This document shows positions 24,495 through 32,729 of a stretch of DNA of 57,410 bases, piece by piece. The translations under genes and the position numbers were made by a program. This DNA is from a virus: positions 1 to 57,410 of IMG/VR virus record IMGVR_UViG_3300015199_000003. The stretch is one strand, 5' to 3'. The notes beneath the pieces were generated by a model. The model saw nothing but the letters and a program-made list of their open reading frames with translations, was not told where the DNA came from and ran no database searches. The stretch's first letter is position 1. Every line of letters begins with the position of its first letter.

Positions 24495-25940
24495 ATGTCG
24501 CAATCCCAAGTTCCCAGCACGTTCCGGCAAGACGGCGACATCGTCGATTACACGCCGGCCGCCGCGGTCTACGCTGGCGACATCATCCTGCTCGGCTCTA
24601 TGGTCGCCGTGGCCAAGCGGGACATTGCCGCGAACGTGAAGGGCTCTCTCGCGCTCGATGATACCGTGACCCGCTCTCCGAAGGACGCTTCGGTGTTCTC
24701 GGCCGGCGATCCGGTCTACTGGAATCCAACTGGCAACCCGACGGGCGGGACGGCCGGTACCGGTTGCATGACCTCGACCGAGGCCGGCAACTACTTCGCG
24801 GGCACGGCGATGGCCGCGCAATTGACCGGCGATGCAACGGTCGATGTGAAGCTACTCGGTTTCGCGCAACGGAATGCCGAGGCTGGCCGCGATCCCATCA
24901 ACACGGCGATAACGACTGTGGGCGCTGGCGTTTTGACGGCCGCAGGGCTTGTTGGGGGCGTCATTACCCGAAGCGGACCGGTCGCCGCCTACAGCGACAC
25001 AACGGCTACGGCGGCACTGATCGCCGCCGCCATGCCCGGCGCGCCGATTGGCCAGGCATGGTATCTCGTCATCAAAAACACCGTGGCCTTCCCGCAGACG
25101 ATCGTGGGCGGAGTGGGCGTAACCGTTTCGGGCAATAGCATCATTCCGCACAACAGCGCGGGCGTGTTCCTGGTGACCTTGACCGGCGCGGCGACCGTCA
25201 CGATGGTCGGGCTTTACTGTGTTACGCTGGCTCAATTCGTGCCCGAGGTCAGCACGGCCCTGAATACAGTCGGCGCCGGCGTCATCAGCGGAGCCGGCAT
25301 TGCCGGTCAGTTCACTCCGCGCGGCGGCGCTCAGGCGGGCGCGGGCTTTACGGACACGACTGACACGGGCGCGAACATCGCCGCGGCGCAGCCGAATCTG
25401 AACATCGGCCAGGCGTGGGAATGGACCTACCAGAACAACACCAACGCGCCGGCCACATTGACCGGAGGCGTGGGCGTGACGGTTTCGGCGATTACGATCG
25501 TTCCGCAAAACTGTTATGCCCGGTTCCTGGTGACCTACACGGCCCTCAACACTTTCACGATTGTCGGCATGGAAGCCGGCCCGAACACCGTCCTGCCATC
25601 AACGCAGTTCACGTCGGTCGCCGCTGGCAACGGCACGCTTGCCGCCGGCAACATCGAAGGCGCCGACAAGGTAATTCTTGCCAGCTCCGGGGCGACGGCC
25701 TTCACGACCCGAACCGCCGCCCAGATGATCGCGCAGATCCCGAATGCTCAGGTGGGCATGTCCTACTTCCTGCGCGTCTACAACACGAACGCGGGAACCC
25801 TGACTCTCACGGGCGGGGTGGGTGTCACGATCACGGGCACGGCCACGATCGCCACGGCCAAGTATCGCGATTACTCCGTCACGATCACCGGGGCCGCGAC
25901 GATCACGCTGCAAAACTTGGGCAGCGGAACGGCTGACTGA
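24495..25940 (+). CDS. Capsid decoration protein: DUF2190-like plus three beta repeats
   Basis: A 481-residue protein. Residues 1-130 resemble DUF2190 capsid cement proteins (VYAGDIILLGSMVAVAKRDI, then DDTVTRSPKDASVFSAGDPV). The rest is three related units of about 105 residues, each with a TVGAGV-like start, an ALIAAA/GANIAAA/AQMIAQ helix, a TGGVGVTV hairpin and a FLVTLTGAATVTMVG-like end. The repeats are probably projecting beta domains that bind host surface glycans or strengthen the shell. It is followed by a strong hairpin. Confidence 0.72.
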   Translation: MSQSQVPSTFRQDGDIVDYTPAAAVYAGDIILLGSMVAVAKRDIAANVKGSLALDDTVTRSPKDASVFSAGDPVYWNPTGNPTGGTAGTGCMTSTEAGNYFAGTAMAAQLTGDATVDVKLLGFAQRNAEAGRDPINTAITTVGAGVLTAAGLVGGVITRSGPVAAYSDTTATAALIAAAMPGAPIGQAWYLVIKNTVAFPQTIVGGVGVTVSGNSIIPHNSAGVFLVTLTGAATVTMVGLYCVTLAQFVPEVSTALNTVGAGVISGAGIAGQFTPRGGAQAGAGFTDTTDTGANIAAAQPNLNIGQAWEWTYQNNTNAPATLTGGVGVTVSAITIVPQNCYARFLVTYTALNTFTIVGMEAGPNTVLPSTQFTSVAAGNGTLAAGNIEGADKVILASSGATAFTTRTAAQMIAQIPNAQVGMSYFLRVYNTNAGTLTLTGGVGVTITGTATIATAKYRDYSVTITGAATITLQNLGSGTAD

Positions 25941-25956
25941 GGCGCGATTGATCGCC

Positions 25957-25985
25957 GGAGAGCGAAGCGCGTAACTTCGCTCTCC
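25957..25985 (+). terminator. Strong hairpin after the decoration gene
   Basis: GGAGAGCGAAG-CGCGTAA-CTTCGCTCTCC is a perfect 11-pair stem with a seven-base loop. The following sequence lacks a T-tract, so it may act as an mRNA 3'-end stabiliser or partial terminator that lifts head-protein output above that of downstream genes. Confidence 0.6.
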
Positions 25986-26004
25986 ATTCATTCATTGGGC
26001 CGCG

Positions 26005-26961
26005 ATGAACGACACGTCACTGATCCGCGATTGGGATGAGATCGTCAAGACGGCCGCGCAGGCGATCGGCGTCGGCGACCTTCACCAATTGGCGGATGGC
26101 TGGCCGGCTAGTTACACGGGCGAGATCGCGGCAACGACGGGAACGCGAACTGTCTGGAGGGAATCGGGTCAATACACGCTGCCGAAGACGGTCGGGATCG
26201 TGCTGCTCAATGGCGGGCCGGCCTACTGGGACCGCTCGGCGCGATTGGTCCATTACAAGAAGGTCAACGATCAGGATTACCTTCTCGGCTCGATCGTCGG
26301 CGACGCGGCATCGGCAGCGACAACCTGCGCCGTCAACATCGGCCGGATGCCGCGATATGAAGTCGATTTGCTCCGCGATTCGTTCCGAAGCGCATTGATT
26401 GGAACGCTGGCCCTTGGAGGGTGTGGGCTCTGGCAGCGCGGCGGGGCACTCAAGCTCCAACTGGATGCAACCAACCAAGCGCAAAAGATCGACGCGCTTT
26501 CCAAGGACGGCTTTTCGAACATCGCTCATGCGATCGTGGAATTCGCGGTTGAAGTCGTCAATGGCAGCGCTGGCGCCAGTCCGAAGTTGAGTATCGGGCT
26601 GGCGAGTGGAACGCATGCAACGAACGCCAGCGCCATCGCGCAGCGGCTGTTCATGCACATTGACGGCAACGCGGCGAAGATCAACTTCGAAAGTGCGGAC
26701 GGCACGACGACGGTGGCGATCACGGACAGCTTGCAAACGTATACGACGGGGACCCGATTTGAAATCTGGATCGACTGCCGCGATCCAACGAGCGTGAAAT
26801 TCTACGTGAACGGGGTCCAAGTGCTCAGCGGGACGACGTTCAACATCAACGCGGCGGCCTCGACCTGGTTGCTGCTTGCTCACCTGGTGAAGGCGGCAGC
26901 GACGGATACGTGCGAAATCGATATTGACTGGGCGCGCGTGCGCATCGCCGAACAGTTGTAA
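26005..26961 (+). CDS. DUF2190-like / lectin-like virion surface protein
   Basis: A 318-residue protein. Residues 30-125 carry a DUF2190-like core (GIVLLNGGPAYWDRSARLVH, then NDQDYLLGSIVGDA). The C-terminal 170 residues look like a beta-sandwich of the LamG/concanavalin type (GDFNF-style repeats are absent; TTTVAITDSLQTYTTGTRFE and EIWIDCRDPTSVKFYVNGVQ are typical). This is a second capsid-cement protein with a possible carbohydrate-binding head. Confidence 0.65.
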   Translation: MNDTSLIRDWDEIVKTAAQAIGVGDLHQLADGWPASYTGEIAATTGTRTVWRESGQYTLPKTVGIVLLNGGPAYWDRSARLVHYKKVNDQDYLLGSIVGDAASAATTCAVNIGRMPRYEVDLLRDSFRSALIGTLALGGCGLWQRGGALKLQLDATNQAQKIDALSKDGFSNIAHAIVEFAVEVVNGSAGASPKLSIGLASGTHATNASAIAQRLFMHIDGNAAKINFESADGTTTVAITDSLQTYTTGTRFEIWIDCRDPTSVKFYVNGVQVLSGTTFNINAAASTWLLLAHLVKAAATDTCEIDIDWARVRIAEQL

Positions 26962-26975
26962 AAGCGAGGAACGTC

Positions 26976-27266
26976 ATGAGCGAAGCAGTGAAGCGAATCA
27001 GCGAAGCCCTAACCGCGCAGAAGTGCGAAAAGGGATCGAGCAAGAGCTACATGCGGACCATGCCCGATGGCCGGACAGCCCATGCCGAGGAGCATCAGCA
27101 CGTCAAGCTGCTCGCGGGCGACGTTGTTGAGGCTTGCGACCTGGTTGCCGAGCCATCGCAAATTGTAAAAGACCTGCGGATGGGCAGCGCGGCCGTGCCT
27201 CAGAAAACCGTTGTGACGATCCAAGCGGACGACGCCTTCCACCTGATCGAGCATCCGACGATATGA
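26976..27266 (+). CDS. Hypothetical protein in head-tail operon
   Basis: A 96-residue protein with GAGG before the ATG. It has a basic start and a beta-rich second half (HVKLLAGDVVEACDLVAEPS, ending DAFHLIEHPT). Overlap by ATGA with the adaptor gene indicates coupled translation. No family is recognised. Confidence 0.65.
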   Translation: MSEAVKRISEALTAQKCEKGSSKSYMRTMPDGRTAHAEEHQHVKLLAGDVVEACDLVAEPSQIVKDLRMGSAAVPQKTVVTIQADDAFHLIEHPTI

Positions 27267-27622
27267 GCTTGTTCAGCCGAGCCGCGACGTTCCTGAACCG
27301 GGCCATGAAGGACGCCGATCCTTGCTCGGTCAGTTACACGCGCGGCGCGACAACACTCTCGTTCACGGCCTGGATCGGCCGAACCGTCTTCGCGAGCAAC
27401 CGTCAGAATGCCGCTCGTATCGAGTTCGGAGAGATTGACTTCCTGATGGAGCCTTCCGACCTGGGCAGCTTGAGCGAGCCGACAGTCGGCGACCGCATCG
27501 CCTGCACGCTCAACGGGGTGGCCTTGACGTTTGAGATCATGCCGATTCCGGGCGAACCGGCTTGGCGTTACAGCGATCCGCAGCGGACGCGGCTTCGGGT
27601 CCATGCGAAGCGAGTGGTCTGA
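27263..27622 (+). CDS. Head-tail adaptor-like protein
   Basis: A 119-residue beta-rich protein with YTRGATTLSFTAWIGRTVFA, a central EFGEIDFLMEPSDLGSLSEP and a closing RYSDPQRTRLRVHAKRVV. This is the usual form of short connector or stopper proteins (gpFII/head-tail joining class) at this place in siphovirus operons. Exact family uncertain. Confidence 0.6.
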   Translation: MSLFSRAATFLNRAMKDADPCSVSYTRGATTLSFTAWIGRTVFASNRQNAARIEFGEIDFLMEPSDLGSLSEPTVGDRIACTLNGVALTFEIMPIPGEPAWRYSDPQRTRLRVHAKRVV

Positions 27623-28104
27623 TGTCCAACGCTCGAATTGTCGAAGTGGCCGATGGCGTCGTGGCGCGGATCAACACGGTATGGGCTCCGGTTGCTCCGA
27701 ACACGGTTTCGCGTCAGTACGAATTGCCGATGCACGAAAACGACTTGATTGTCAGCGGCCGGCAAGTGTGGGTGTTTCCCGATGGATATCTGCGAATCGA
27801 GCCGGCGACTCGCGCGAGCTACCTGAACGAGTACCGCATCCGGGTCGTGATTGCCGAGCGATACGCGGACGCGGCGGGGCCAGCGCCGACGGCGTGGCTG
27901 GATGCCCGGCTGTATTTTGTGGCGTCGATGATCGTGGACGCATTGGACTATGCCGCGGCGGCAACGGGAATGCCGACCGGCCTGCTGCTCAACAATCTTT
28001 GGACGGAGTCGATCGAGGTCGTCGAAGCCTACGCGCACGACCTGCTGGCTGAAAACAAGCTGTTCTTCTCGGAAGTCATCTTTGCCTTCCGAGAGATTGC
28101 ATAA
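27622..28104 (+). CDS. Tail completion / minor tail protein
   Basis: A 160-residue protein, overlapping the previous stop. VWVFPDGYLRIEPATRASYL and RIRVVIAERYADAAGPAPTA, then a final SIEVVEAYAHDLLAENKLFF, resemble tail-terminator proteins that cap the tail tube and join it to the head. Position directly before the tail tube gene agrees. Confidence 0.6.
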   Translation: MSNARIVEVADGVVARINTVWAPVAPNTVSRQYELPMHENDLIVSGRQVWVFPDGYLRIEPATRASYLNEYRIRVVIAERYADAAGPAPTAWLDARLYFVASMIVDALDYAAAATGMPTGLLLNNLWTESIEVVEAYAHDLLAENKLFFSEVIFAFREIA

Positions 28105-28114
28105 GGGGTGAAAC

Positions 28115-28609
28115 ATGGCCGCCGCATCCGCCGCAAAACTCGGCATCAAGTGCAACGCCTATCGGAATACGGGCTCGTACGGCACGCCCGTCTGGTCGGC
28201 CATGACGGCAGTCGTCGATGCCTCCGTCAACCCGAGCTGGAAGGAAGGCGACTCTTCAAGCCGCGCCTCCCGTGCCGAGCTGGCGGAAGCGACGATGCTG
28301 GCTCTGGCACTCGAACTGAACGTCAAGGCTGACGACCTATTCGCCGATTACATCGCGCTCTGGAACCAATTTGCGGCGGCTACAGCCGGCGGCATGGATT
28401 TACTTGTCCTCAACGGCGATCAGGCCGTCGAAGGGGTGCGCGGTTGGCGCGCTTTCTTCCAGATCTTCGGCGCCCCGGAAGAACAGGGCAAGGATAACGT
28501 CGTCTATGACAAGTTCAGCCTGAAGCCATGCTTCAACGTCGGCGGCTACCCGAAGTACGCGGTCGTCGGCCCGGCCTCGGCAATCACATACACGGCTGTC
28601 GGTTCCTAA
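28115..28609 (+). CDS. Major tail (tube) protein
   Basis: A 164-residue protein with GGGG before the ATG. LGIKCNAYRNTGSYGTPVWS and DASVNPSWKEGDSSSRASRA at the start, and DNVVYDKFSLKPCFNVGGYP near the end, are features of the planctomycetal and other siphovirus tail-tube proteins. The gene order (adaptor, terminator, tube, then chaperones and tape measure) supports it. Hexameric rings would stack to form the tail. Confidence 0.72.
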   Translation: MAAASAAKLGIKCNAYRNTGSYGTPVWSAMTAVVDASVNPSWKEGDSSSRASRAELAEATMLALALELNVKADDLFADYIALWNQFAAATAGGMDLLVLNGDQAVEGVRGWRAFFQIFGAPEEQGKDNVVYDKFSLKPCFNVGGYPKYAVVGPASAITYTAVGS

Positions 28610-28620
28610 GCGAGTCGCGC

Positions 28621-29115
28621 GTGGCCGAATTTCGTACTCGATATGCGTTCTTCGACTCACCCGAAGTCATGGCTCGGGTGGACAAGGGGAAGCGCAAGGT
28701 CTTCTCGAAATTCGGCGCGTTCGTTCGCAGGCGCGCCAAGTCGTCGATCCGTTACAAGGCCAAAGGAATTTCCGCCCCGGGCGATCCGCCTTTCGCGCAT
28801 CGATCCAAAGGGTTCACCAAAAAGAAGTTCAGCAAGAAGACGGGCCAGACAACTCAGCAGCCGGCAAGCCCGATACGCGAACTGATTTTCTTTTCGTGGG
28901 ATGAGCGAACGAAGAGCATGGTTGTCGGGCCGATCCCTTTTCGGGGCAGCGGAGAGGGCGCGAGACGACTAGAGAAGGGCGGGACGATGACGAAACTCCG
29001 CAAGAATGGTTCGACGCGGACCCTGCACTATCGCCCGCGCCCGTTCATGAATCCAGCCTTGGAAGCCGAGAGGCCGAGCTTCGCCGATCAGCTTCGGGGC
29101 ATGATGGGGAAATAA
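28621..29115 (+). CDS. Tail-associated basic protein (gp10-like)
   Basis: A 164-residue basic protein from a GTG. FGAFVRRRAKSSIRYKAKGI, the PGDPPFAHRSKGF segment and a C-terminal YRPRPFMNPALEAERPSFAD are typical of HK97 gp10-like tail/neck proteins, in which the last motif is conserved. It would act in head-tail joining. The ATG at 28669 is a possible shorter start. Confidence 0.65.
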   Translation: MAEFRTRYAFFDSPEVMARVDKGKRKVFSKFGAFVRRRAKSSIRYKAKGISAPGDPPFAHRSKGFTKKKFSKKTGQTTQQPASPIRELIFFSWDERTKSMVVGPIPFRGSGEGARRLEKGGTMTKLRKNGSTRTLHYRPRPFMNPALEAERPSFADQLRGMMGK

Positions 29116-29197
29116 GTGGGCCCGGTCGCAGAATGTTGCGGCGGGGACCGGGACGCATAATTCGGCGGCGCTGGATCCAAACAACAGGGAGACTCTC

Positions 29198-29665
29198 TTG
29201 GCGAAGTTCAAAGATGCAATGGGCCGGGAATGGGAACTGGCGCTCAATGTCGGCCTGCTCGGCAGGCTGCGGCGCGATGCCGACTTCGATCTGGGGAAGA
29301 ACACCAATAAAGAGCGGCTCGCCGAAACGCTGTTCGCCGATCCCGAGACCATCGTGAAGGTGCTCTGGGTGATCGTCGAAAAGCAGGCGGAAAAAGCCAG
29401 CGTCTCACCCGAAGAGTTCGGCTATGGTTTCGACGGCTCCGCAATCGAGTCGGCGGCGACAGCCTTCATGGAAGCGATCATCGATTTTTTCCACCGCCCG
29501 GCAGTAGCGAAGGCGCTGACGATGCAACTGCCGGGGATGCTGACGGAGTTCGATGCGCGGATGGTGGGAGCGACGGAGAAGGCAATCGAGAAGCTGAAGC
29601 GTTCGACCTTGAACGATTCTGCTGGCAACTCGCCGGAGTTGTCGGAGTCGATCCAAGCCCCTTGA
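29198..29665 (+). CDS. Tail assembly chaperone G-like protein
   Basis: A 155-residue protein from a TTG with AGGGAG seven bases upstream. It is helical and acidic (MAKFKDAMGREWELALNVGL, ETIVKVLWVIVEKQAEKASV). Position between tail tube and tape measure identifies it as the lambda-G-type chaperone that holds the tape measure during tail assembly. The -1 frame stays open from 29485 to the downstream partner, so a G-GT-type frameshift product is likely. Confidence 0.72.
   Translation: MAKFKDAMGREWELALNVGLLGRLRRDADFDLGKNTNKERLAETLFADPETIVKVLWVIVEKQAEKASVSPEEFGYGFDGSAIESAATAFMEAIIDFFHRPAVAKALTMQLPGMLTEFDARMVGATEKAIEKLKRSTLNDSAGNSPELSESIQAP
29485..29491 (+). promoter_or_regulatory. Candidate -1 frameshift site T_TTT_TTC
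   Basis: In the frame of the upstream chaperone the codons read GAT TTT TTC, giving the slippery heptamer T TTT TTC. After a -1 slip the frame is open through 29943 without a stop and includes the conserved-looking LAGVVGVDPSPLTLRVLWWM segment, part of which lies upstream of the only start codon (29662). The precise slip point could also be further downstream. Confidence 0.45.
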
Positions 29666-29943
29666 CGCTTCGGGTTCTTTGGTGGATGGCGCGTGAACGC
29701 AAACGCGTTGATGGGGAATTGGTCGCCTACGAAATCGCCTGGATCGTCCAGCTAATCACGGGCGAGCAGATCGACCCCGATGCGATCAACCCGTATCGGA
29801 CTGGCAAGCCGATCAAAAAGCGTCAGCGCTCCAGGGCTCGAATCAATGCTGAGAACAACGCGGGATGGGCTCTGATGGATCGGTTTATGGGTGGCGGACA
29901 TGCGCTGCCGGATAAGCCGGCCATTGTCGAAGCGAAAGGTTGA
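29662..29943 (+). CDS. Tail assembly chaperone T-like part
   Basis: The frame can start at a TTG overlapping the G-like stop (93 residues: TLRVLWWMARERKRVDGELV and a C-terminal basic, Gly-rich end). The bases before this TTG, in the same frame, encode AFDLERFCWQLAGVVGVDPS, which looks like true family sequence, so the natural product is more likely a frameshift fusion with the upstream gene. TLRELxWMA-type sequence is the common core of GT chaperones. Confidence 0.65.
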   Translation: MTLRVLWWMARERKRVDGELVAYEIAWIVQLITGEQIDPDAINPYRTGKPIKKRQRSRARINAENNAGWALMDRFMGGGHALPDKPAIVEAKG

Positions 29944-29946
29944 CCT

Positions 29947-31860
29947 GTGGCGCTTGGATCTTCTGAAGGTGGAAGCGGAGCGTCGGCCGGGGCAGTCCGG
30001 GCGGGAGGCGCGTTCGTCGAGATTTCAGGCAGCGATTCGCTGCTCAAGTCCGCTCTCGAGTCGGCGAAGGCCCGTGTCGAAGCGTTCGGAAAACACATTC
30101 AGAGTGTCGGCAAGAGAACGGCTGCGATTGGCAGCGCGATCGCGGCGCCGCTAACGAAACAGTTCTGGGCCACGGTCAGTCACGATGCTGAGATAGACAA
30201 GTTGCAAAGGAAGTTTGGCGGCACAACTGAAGACATGTCCAAGCTCGCCTATGCCTTCAAGACAACCGGCGTCGATGTGGACGAGTTCACCAAGTTGGTT
30301 TCTCATTTGCAAAAATCCATCTCGGGAGAAGCCGCTGGCCAGGGCGGCGTTCTCGCCGAAATTGGGCTGGATGCCAAGAAACTGCTCAACATGCCGCTGG
30401 AAGAGCAAATCCTAACTATTTCCCGCGAAATGGTTAGGCTCAAGCATAGCTCCGACGCGACGGCCGACGCCATGCACCTGTTCGGCAAAACTGGCCAAGA
30501 GGCCCTTGCTCTGCTCAAAGAAGGGCCGGCCGGAATCAAGAAGCGAATGCAGGAAGCGGAAGAGATGGGGGCGGTTGTCAGCGGCGAGCATGCCAAGATG
30601 GCGAGAAACATCAAACGGACGTGGGGGCAAATTGAAAACGCTATCCATTACGCCGTGATGTCTATAGGCGAGGCCCTGCTCCCGGCAGGCGATCAGGTCG
30701 CGAATTATGCCAAGCAATTCGTTTTCATGATTCAGTCTGCGCGCGGCTGGATTCACGAACATCGGGTAATGATCCAGCTCATCGCCGCGTTTGGTGTCGG
30801 CCTCATCGTCGCCGGGACAGCGTTATCCGTGTTCGGTGGGTTGCTCTCGAAGGTGTTTTTGCCATTCACAATTGCAATCAAGATTGCCGTGGCCGCGCTG
30901 GGGTTGTTGTTCTCGCCAATTGGCCTGATAGTCGCGGCTATTGGTGGATTAACCGCTGTTTGGATTACGCAGACGGCGTCGGGACAGGCGTTCTCTGATC
31001 GCATCTGCGCGCTGTTCGGCGAGATCGCCAAGACGGCCAAGGATGCTTGGGGCGGCATCGTTGAGGCCATCAAAGCCGGCGATATGGAGCTCGCGTTTGA
31101 AATTGGCGCGAAGGGAATCCGCGTGCTCTGGCTTGAGATGGTTGGTTTTCTCGAAAAGGAGTGGAACAACTTCAAATCCGGATGGATGAAGGGGCTCGGC
31201 GAGATGGTCATTGCAGCGCGGTCGGCGCTTTTGGCGATGGCCGGCAAGGACAAGAACGACATCATGGGCGCGGTCGCCGGCGGCTATCTCGGCTTCCGGG
31301 TCGGCCGAATGTTTGGCCCAGTTGGTGCAGTCATTGGCACGGCCCTTGGCGCGGCTGGCGGAATCATAATCCAAGAAGTGGCCGCCGCCGAGGAAAAGCT
31401 GGAAGCGGAATTGAAGGCGCGCGGGCTGCAAAAGCCGGGGCCGGTCGGCGACATCGGCGGCGCGCTGAACGAATTAGAGCAGGCCAAGAAAGACCTTCAA
31501 GACGCGATCAATAAGGGGATAAGGAAGCGCGCCATGCCGCCGGGGGCGAATGCGGTCGATCCACTGGCCGCCTCGATGCTTGGCGGTGCGGGAATCTTGG
31601 TCAATAGCCGACCGAACGCGATGGCTGATCATCTGGAAATGGAGCGCAAACTGGCCGCCGCCGATCGGGCTGCGAAGACGCTGCCGATCGATTATGCGAA
31701 GGGCCTGTTCCAGTCTCCCAACTTCGCACAGGCGCTTGGGATCGGCGATCATCGCACAAAGATTCAGGAGAAGATCGCCGACAACACCGGCGAGGCTCTC
31801 ACGATTCTCCTCCAGATAGCTACAGGAATCAAGAACGTCCCGTTTGGAAAATTCAAATGA
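29947..31860 (+). CDS. Tail tape measure protein
   Basis: A 637-residue protein from a GTG. It shows the expected pattern: Ala/Lys-rich helices (SLLKSALESAKARVEAFGKH), the TMP-type KLQRKFGGTTEDMSKLAYAF region, and central membrane-like segments (about 270-345 and 435-475) that would insert into the host envelope during DNA entry. Length predicts a tail of about 95 nm if each residue spans 0.15 nm. It overlaps the next gene by ATGA. Confidence 0.88.
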   Translation: MALGSSEGGSGASAGAVRAGGAFVEISGSDSLLKSALESAKARVEAFGKHIQSVGKRTAAIGSAIAAPLTKQFWATVSHDAEIDKLQRKFGGTTEDMSKLAYAFKTTGVDVDEFTKLVSHLQKSISGEAAGQGGVLAEIGLDAKKLLNMPLEEQILTISREMVRLKHSSDATADAMHLFGKTGQEALALLKEGPAGIKKRMQEAEEMGAVVSGEHAKMARNIKRTWGQIENAIHYAVMSIGEALLPAGDQVANYAKQFVFMIQSARGWIHEHRVMIQLIAAFGVGLIVAGTALSVFGGLLSKVFLPFTIAIKIAVAALGLLFSPIGLIVAAIGGLTAVWITQTASGQAFSDRICALFGEIAKTAKDAWGGIVEAIKAGDMELAFEIGAKGIRVLWLEMVGFLEKEWNNFKSGWMKGLGEMVIAARSALLAMAGKDKNDIMGAVAGGYLGFRVGRMFGPVGAVIGTALGAAGGIIIQEVAAAEEKLEAELKARGLQKPGPVGDIGGALNELEQAKKDLQDAINKGIRKRAMPPGANAVDPLAASMLGGAGILVNSRPNAMADHLEMERKLAAADRAAKTLPIDYAKGLFQSPNFAQALGIGDHRTKIQEKIADNTGEALTILLQIATGIKNVPFGKFK

Positions 31861-32729
31861 GCATTACGGTTGTTGAAACCCCACGATCGCAAGGAGCGAG
31901 CCTCGACCCCAAAGGCGCAACGCTGACGCTCGATTTCTGGGCGCGTTCAACGTTCATCGACGACACGCCGGACAACATCTGCGCGGCTGTTTTGTCCGTT
32001 GCATCTCCCATTTATCTTGGGCTCATTCGCAAGAGCATCAAGCCTGATCCAAGCGGCGGAGGCTTCTGGACGGTCAAAGTCGAGTACGGCACGCTAGAAG
32101 GCGGGGCAATGATCGATCAGACCGGCGATCAAAAGGCGGATGTGCCAGAATTCAAAGGGCTCGACACGCTCAAGCCCGAGATTAGTTTCAGCACGTCGGG
32201 CGGTACACAGCACATTACCCAATCTTTCGAGACTAAAGAGAAGCAGGCCAGGGCGGGCTTGATCGCTCCAGACAACCAGCGCGCCATTGGCGCCACGCGG
32301 GAACATGTTGATGGGTGCGACATCGTCGTCCCGAAATTCGAGTTTTCGATCACCAAGCGCCCAGCAACTATCAATTGGGATTACGCCTACGGCCTGATGA
32401 CTCTTACCGGTCGCACCAATTTCAGAAAGTGGGGTGTGTTTGAACGTGGCGAACTGCTTTACCTCGGCTGCGATGGCAAGTTTGATGGCGACGGTATTAC
32501 CGATTTCTCTTGGCTGCTCACCCACAAGTTCGCATTTTCGAGAAACCGATCTGGTATCACGATTTGCGACGGGCTGATTGTGGCGAGTAAGCGTGGGCAC
32601 GATTATCTATGGGTTGGCTTTGCCGAAGCTGCGGACGCGGCGGCGGCCGTGACAATCCAAAGGCCGAGTTATGCCTACGTCGAACGCGTGTATGAAGAGC
32701 GCAACTTTCGATCTTATCTTGGATTCTAA
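31857..32729 (+). CDS. Distal tail / baseplate protein
   Basis: A 290-residue beta-rich protein. Near the start is ATLTLDFWARSTFIDDTPDN, later FKGLDTLKPEISFSTSGGTQ and a final RPSYAYVERVYEERNFRSYL. The position after the tape measure, before the adhesin, fits a distal tail or baseplate hub. No enzyme motif is visible. It overlaps the adhesin gene by one base (TAATG). Confidence 0.6.
   Translation: MSITVVETPRSQGASLDPKGATLTLDFWARSTFIDDTPDNICAAVLSVASPIYLGLIRKSIKPDPSGGGFWTVKVEYGTLEGGAMIDQTGDQKADVPEFKGLDTLKPEISFSTSGGTQHITQSFETKEKQARAGLIAPDNQRAIGATREHVDGCDIVVPKFEFSITKRPATINWDYAYGLMTLTGRTNFRKWGVFERGELLYLGCDGKFDGDGITDFSWLLTHKFAFSRNRSGITICDGLIVASKRGHDYLWVGFAEAADAAAAVTIQRPSYAYVERVYEERNFRSYLGF

Noticed and set aside
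24900-25940. Repeat-rich decoration gene as target of a diversity-generating retroelement
   Set aside because: No reverse transcriptase or matching template repeat was found in the window.
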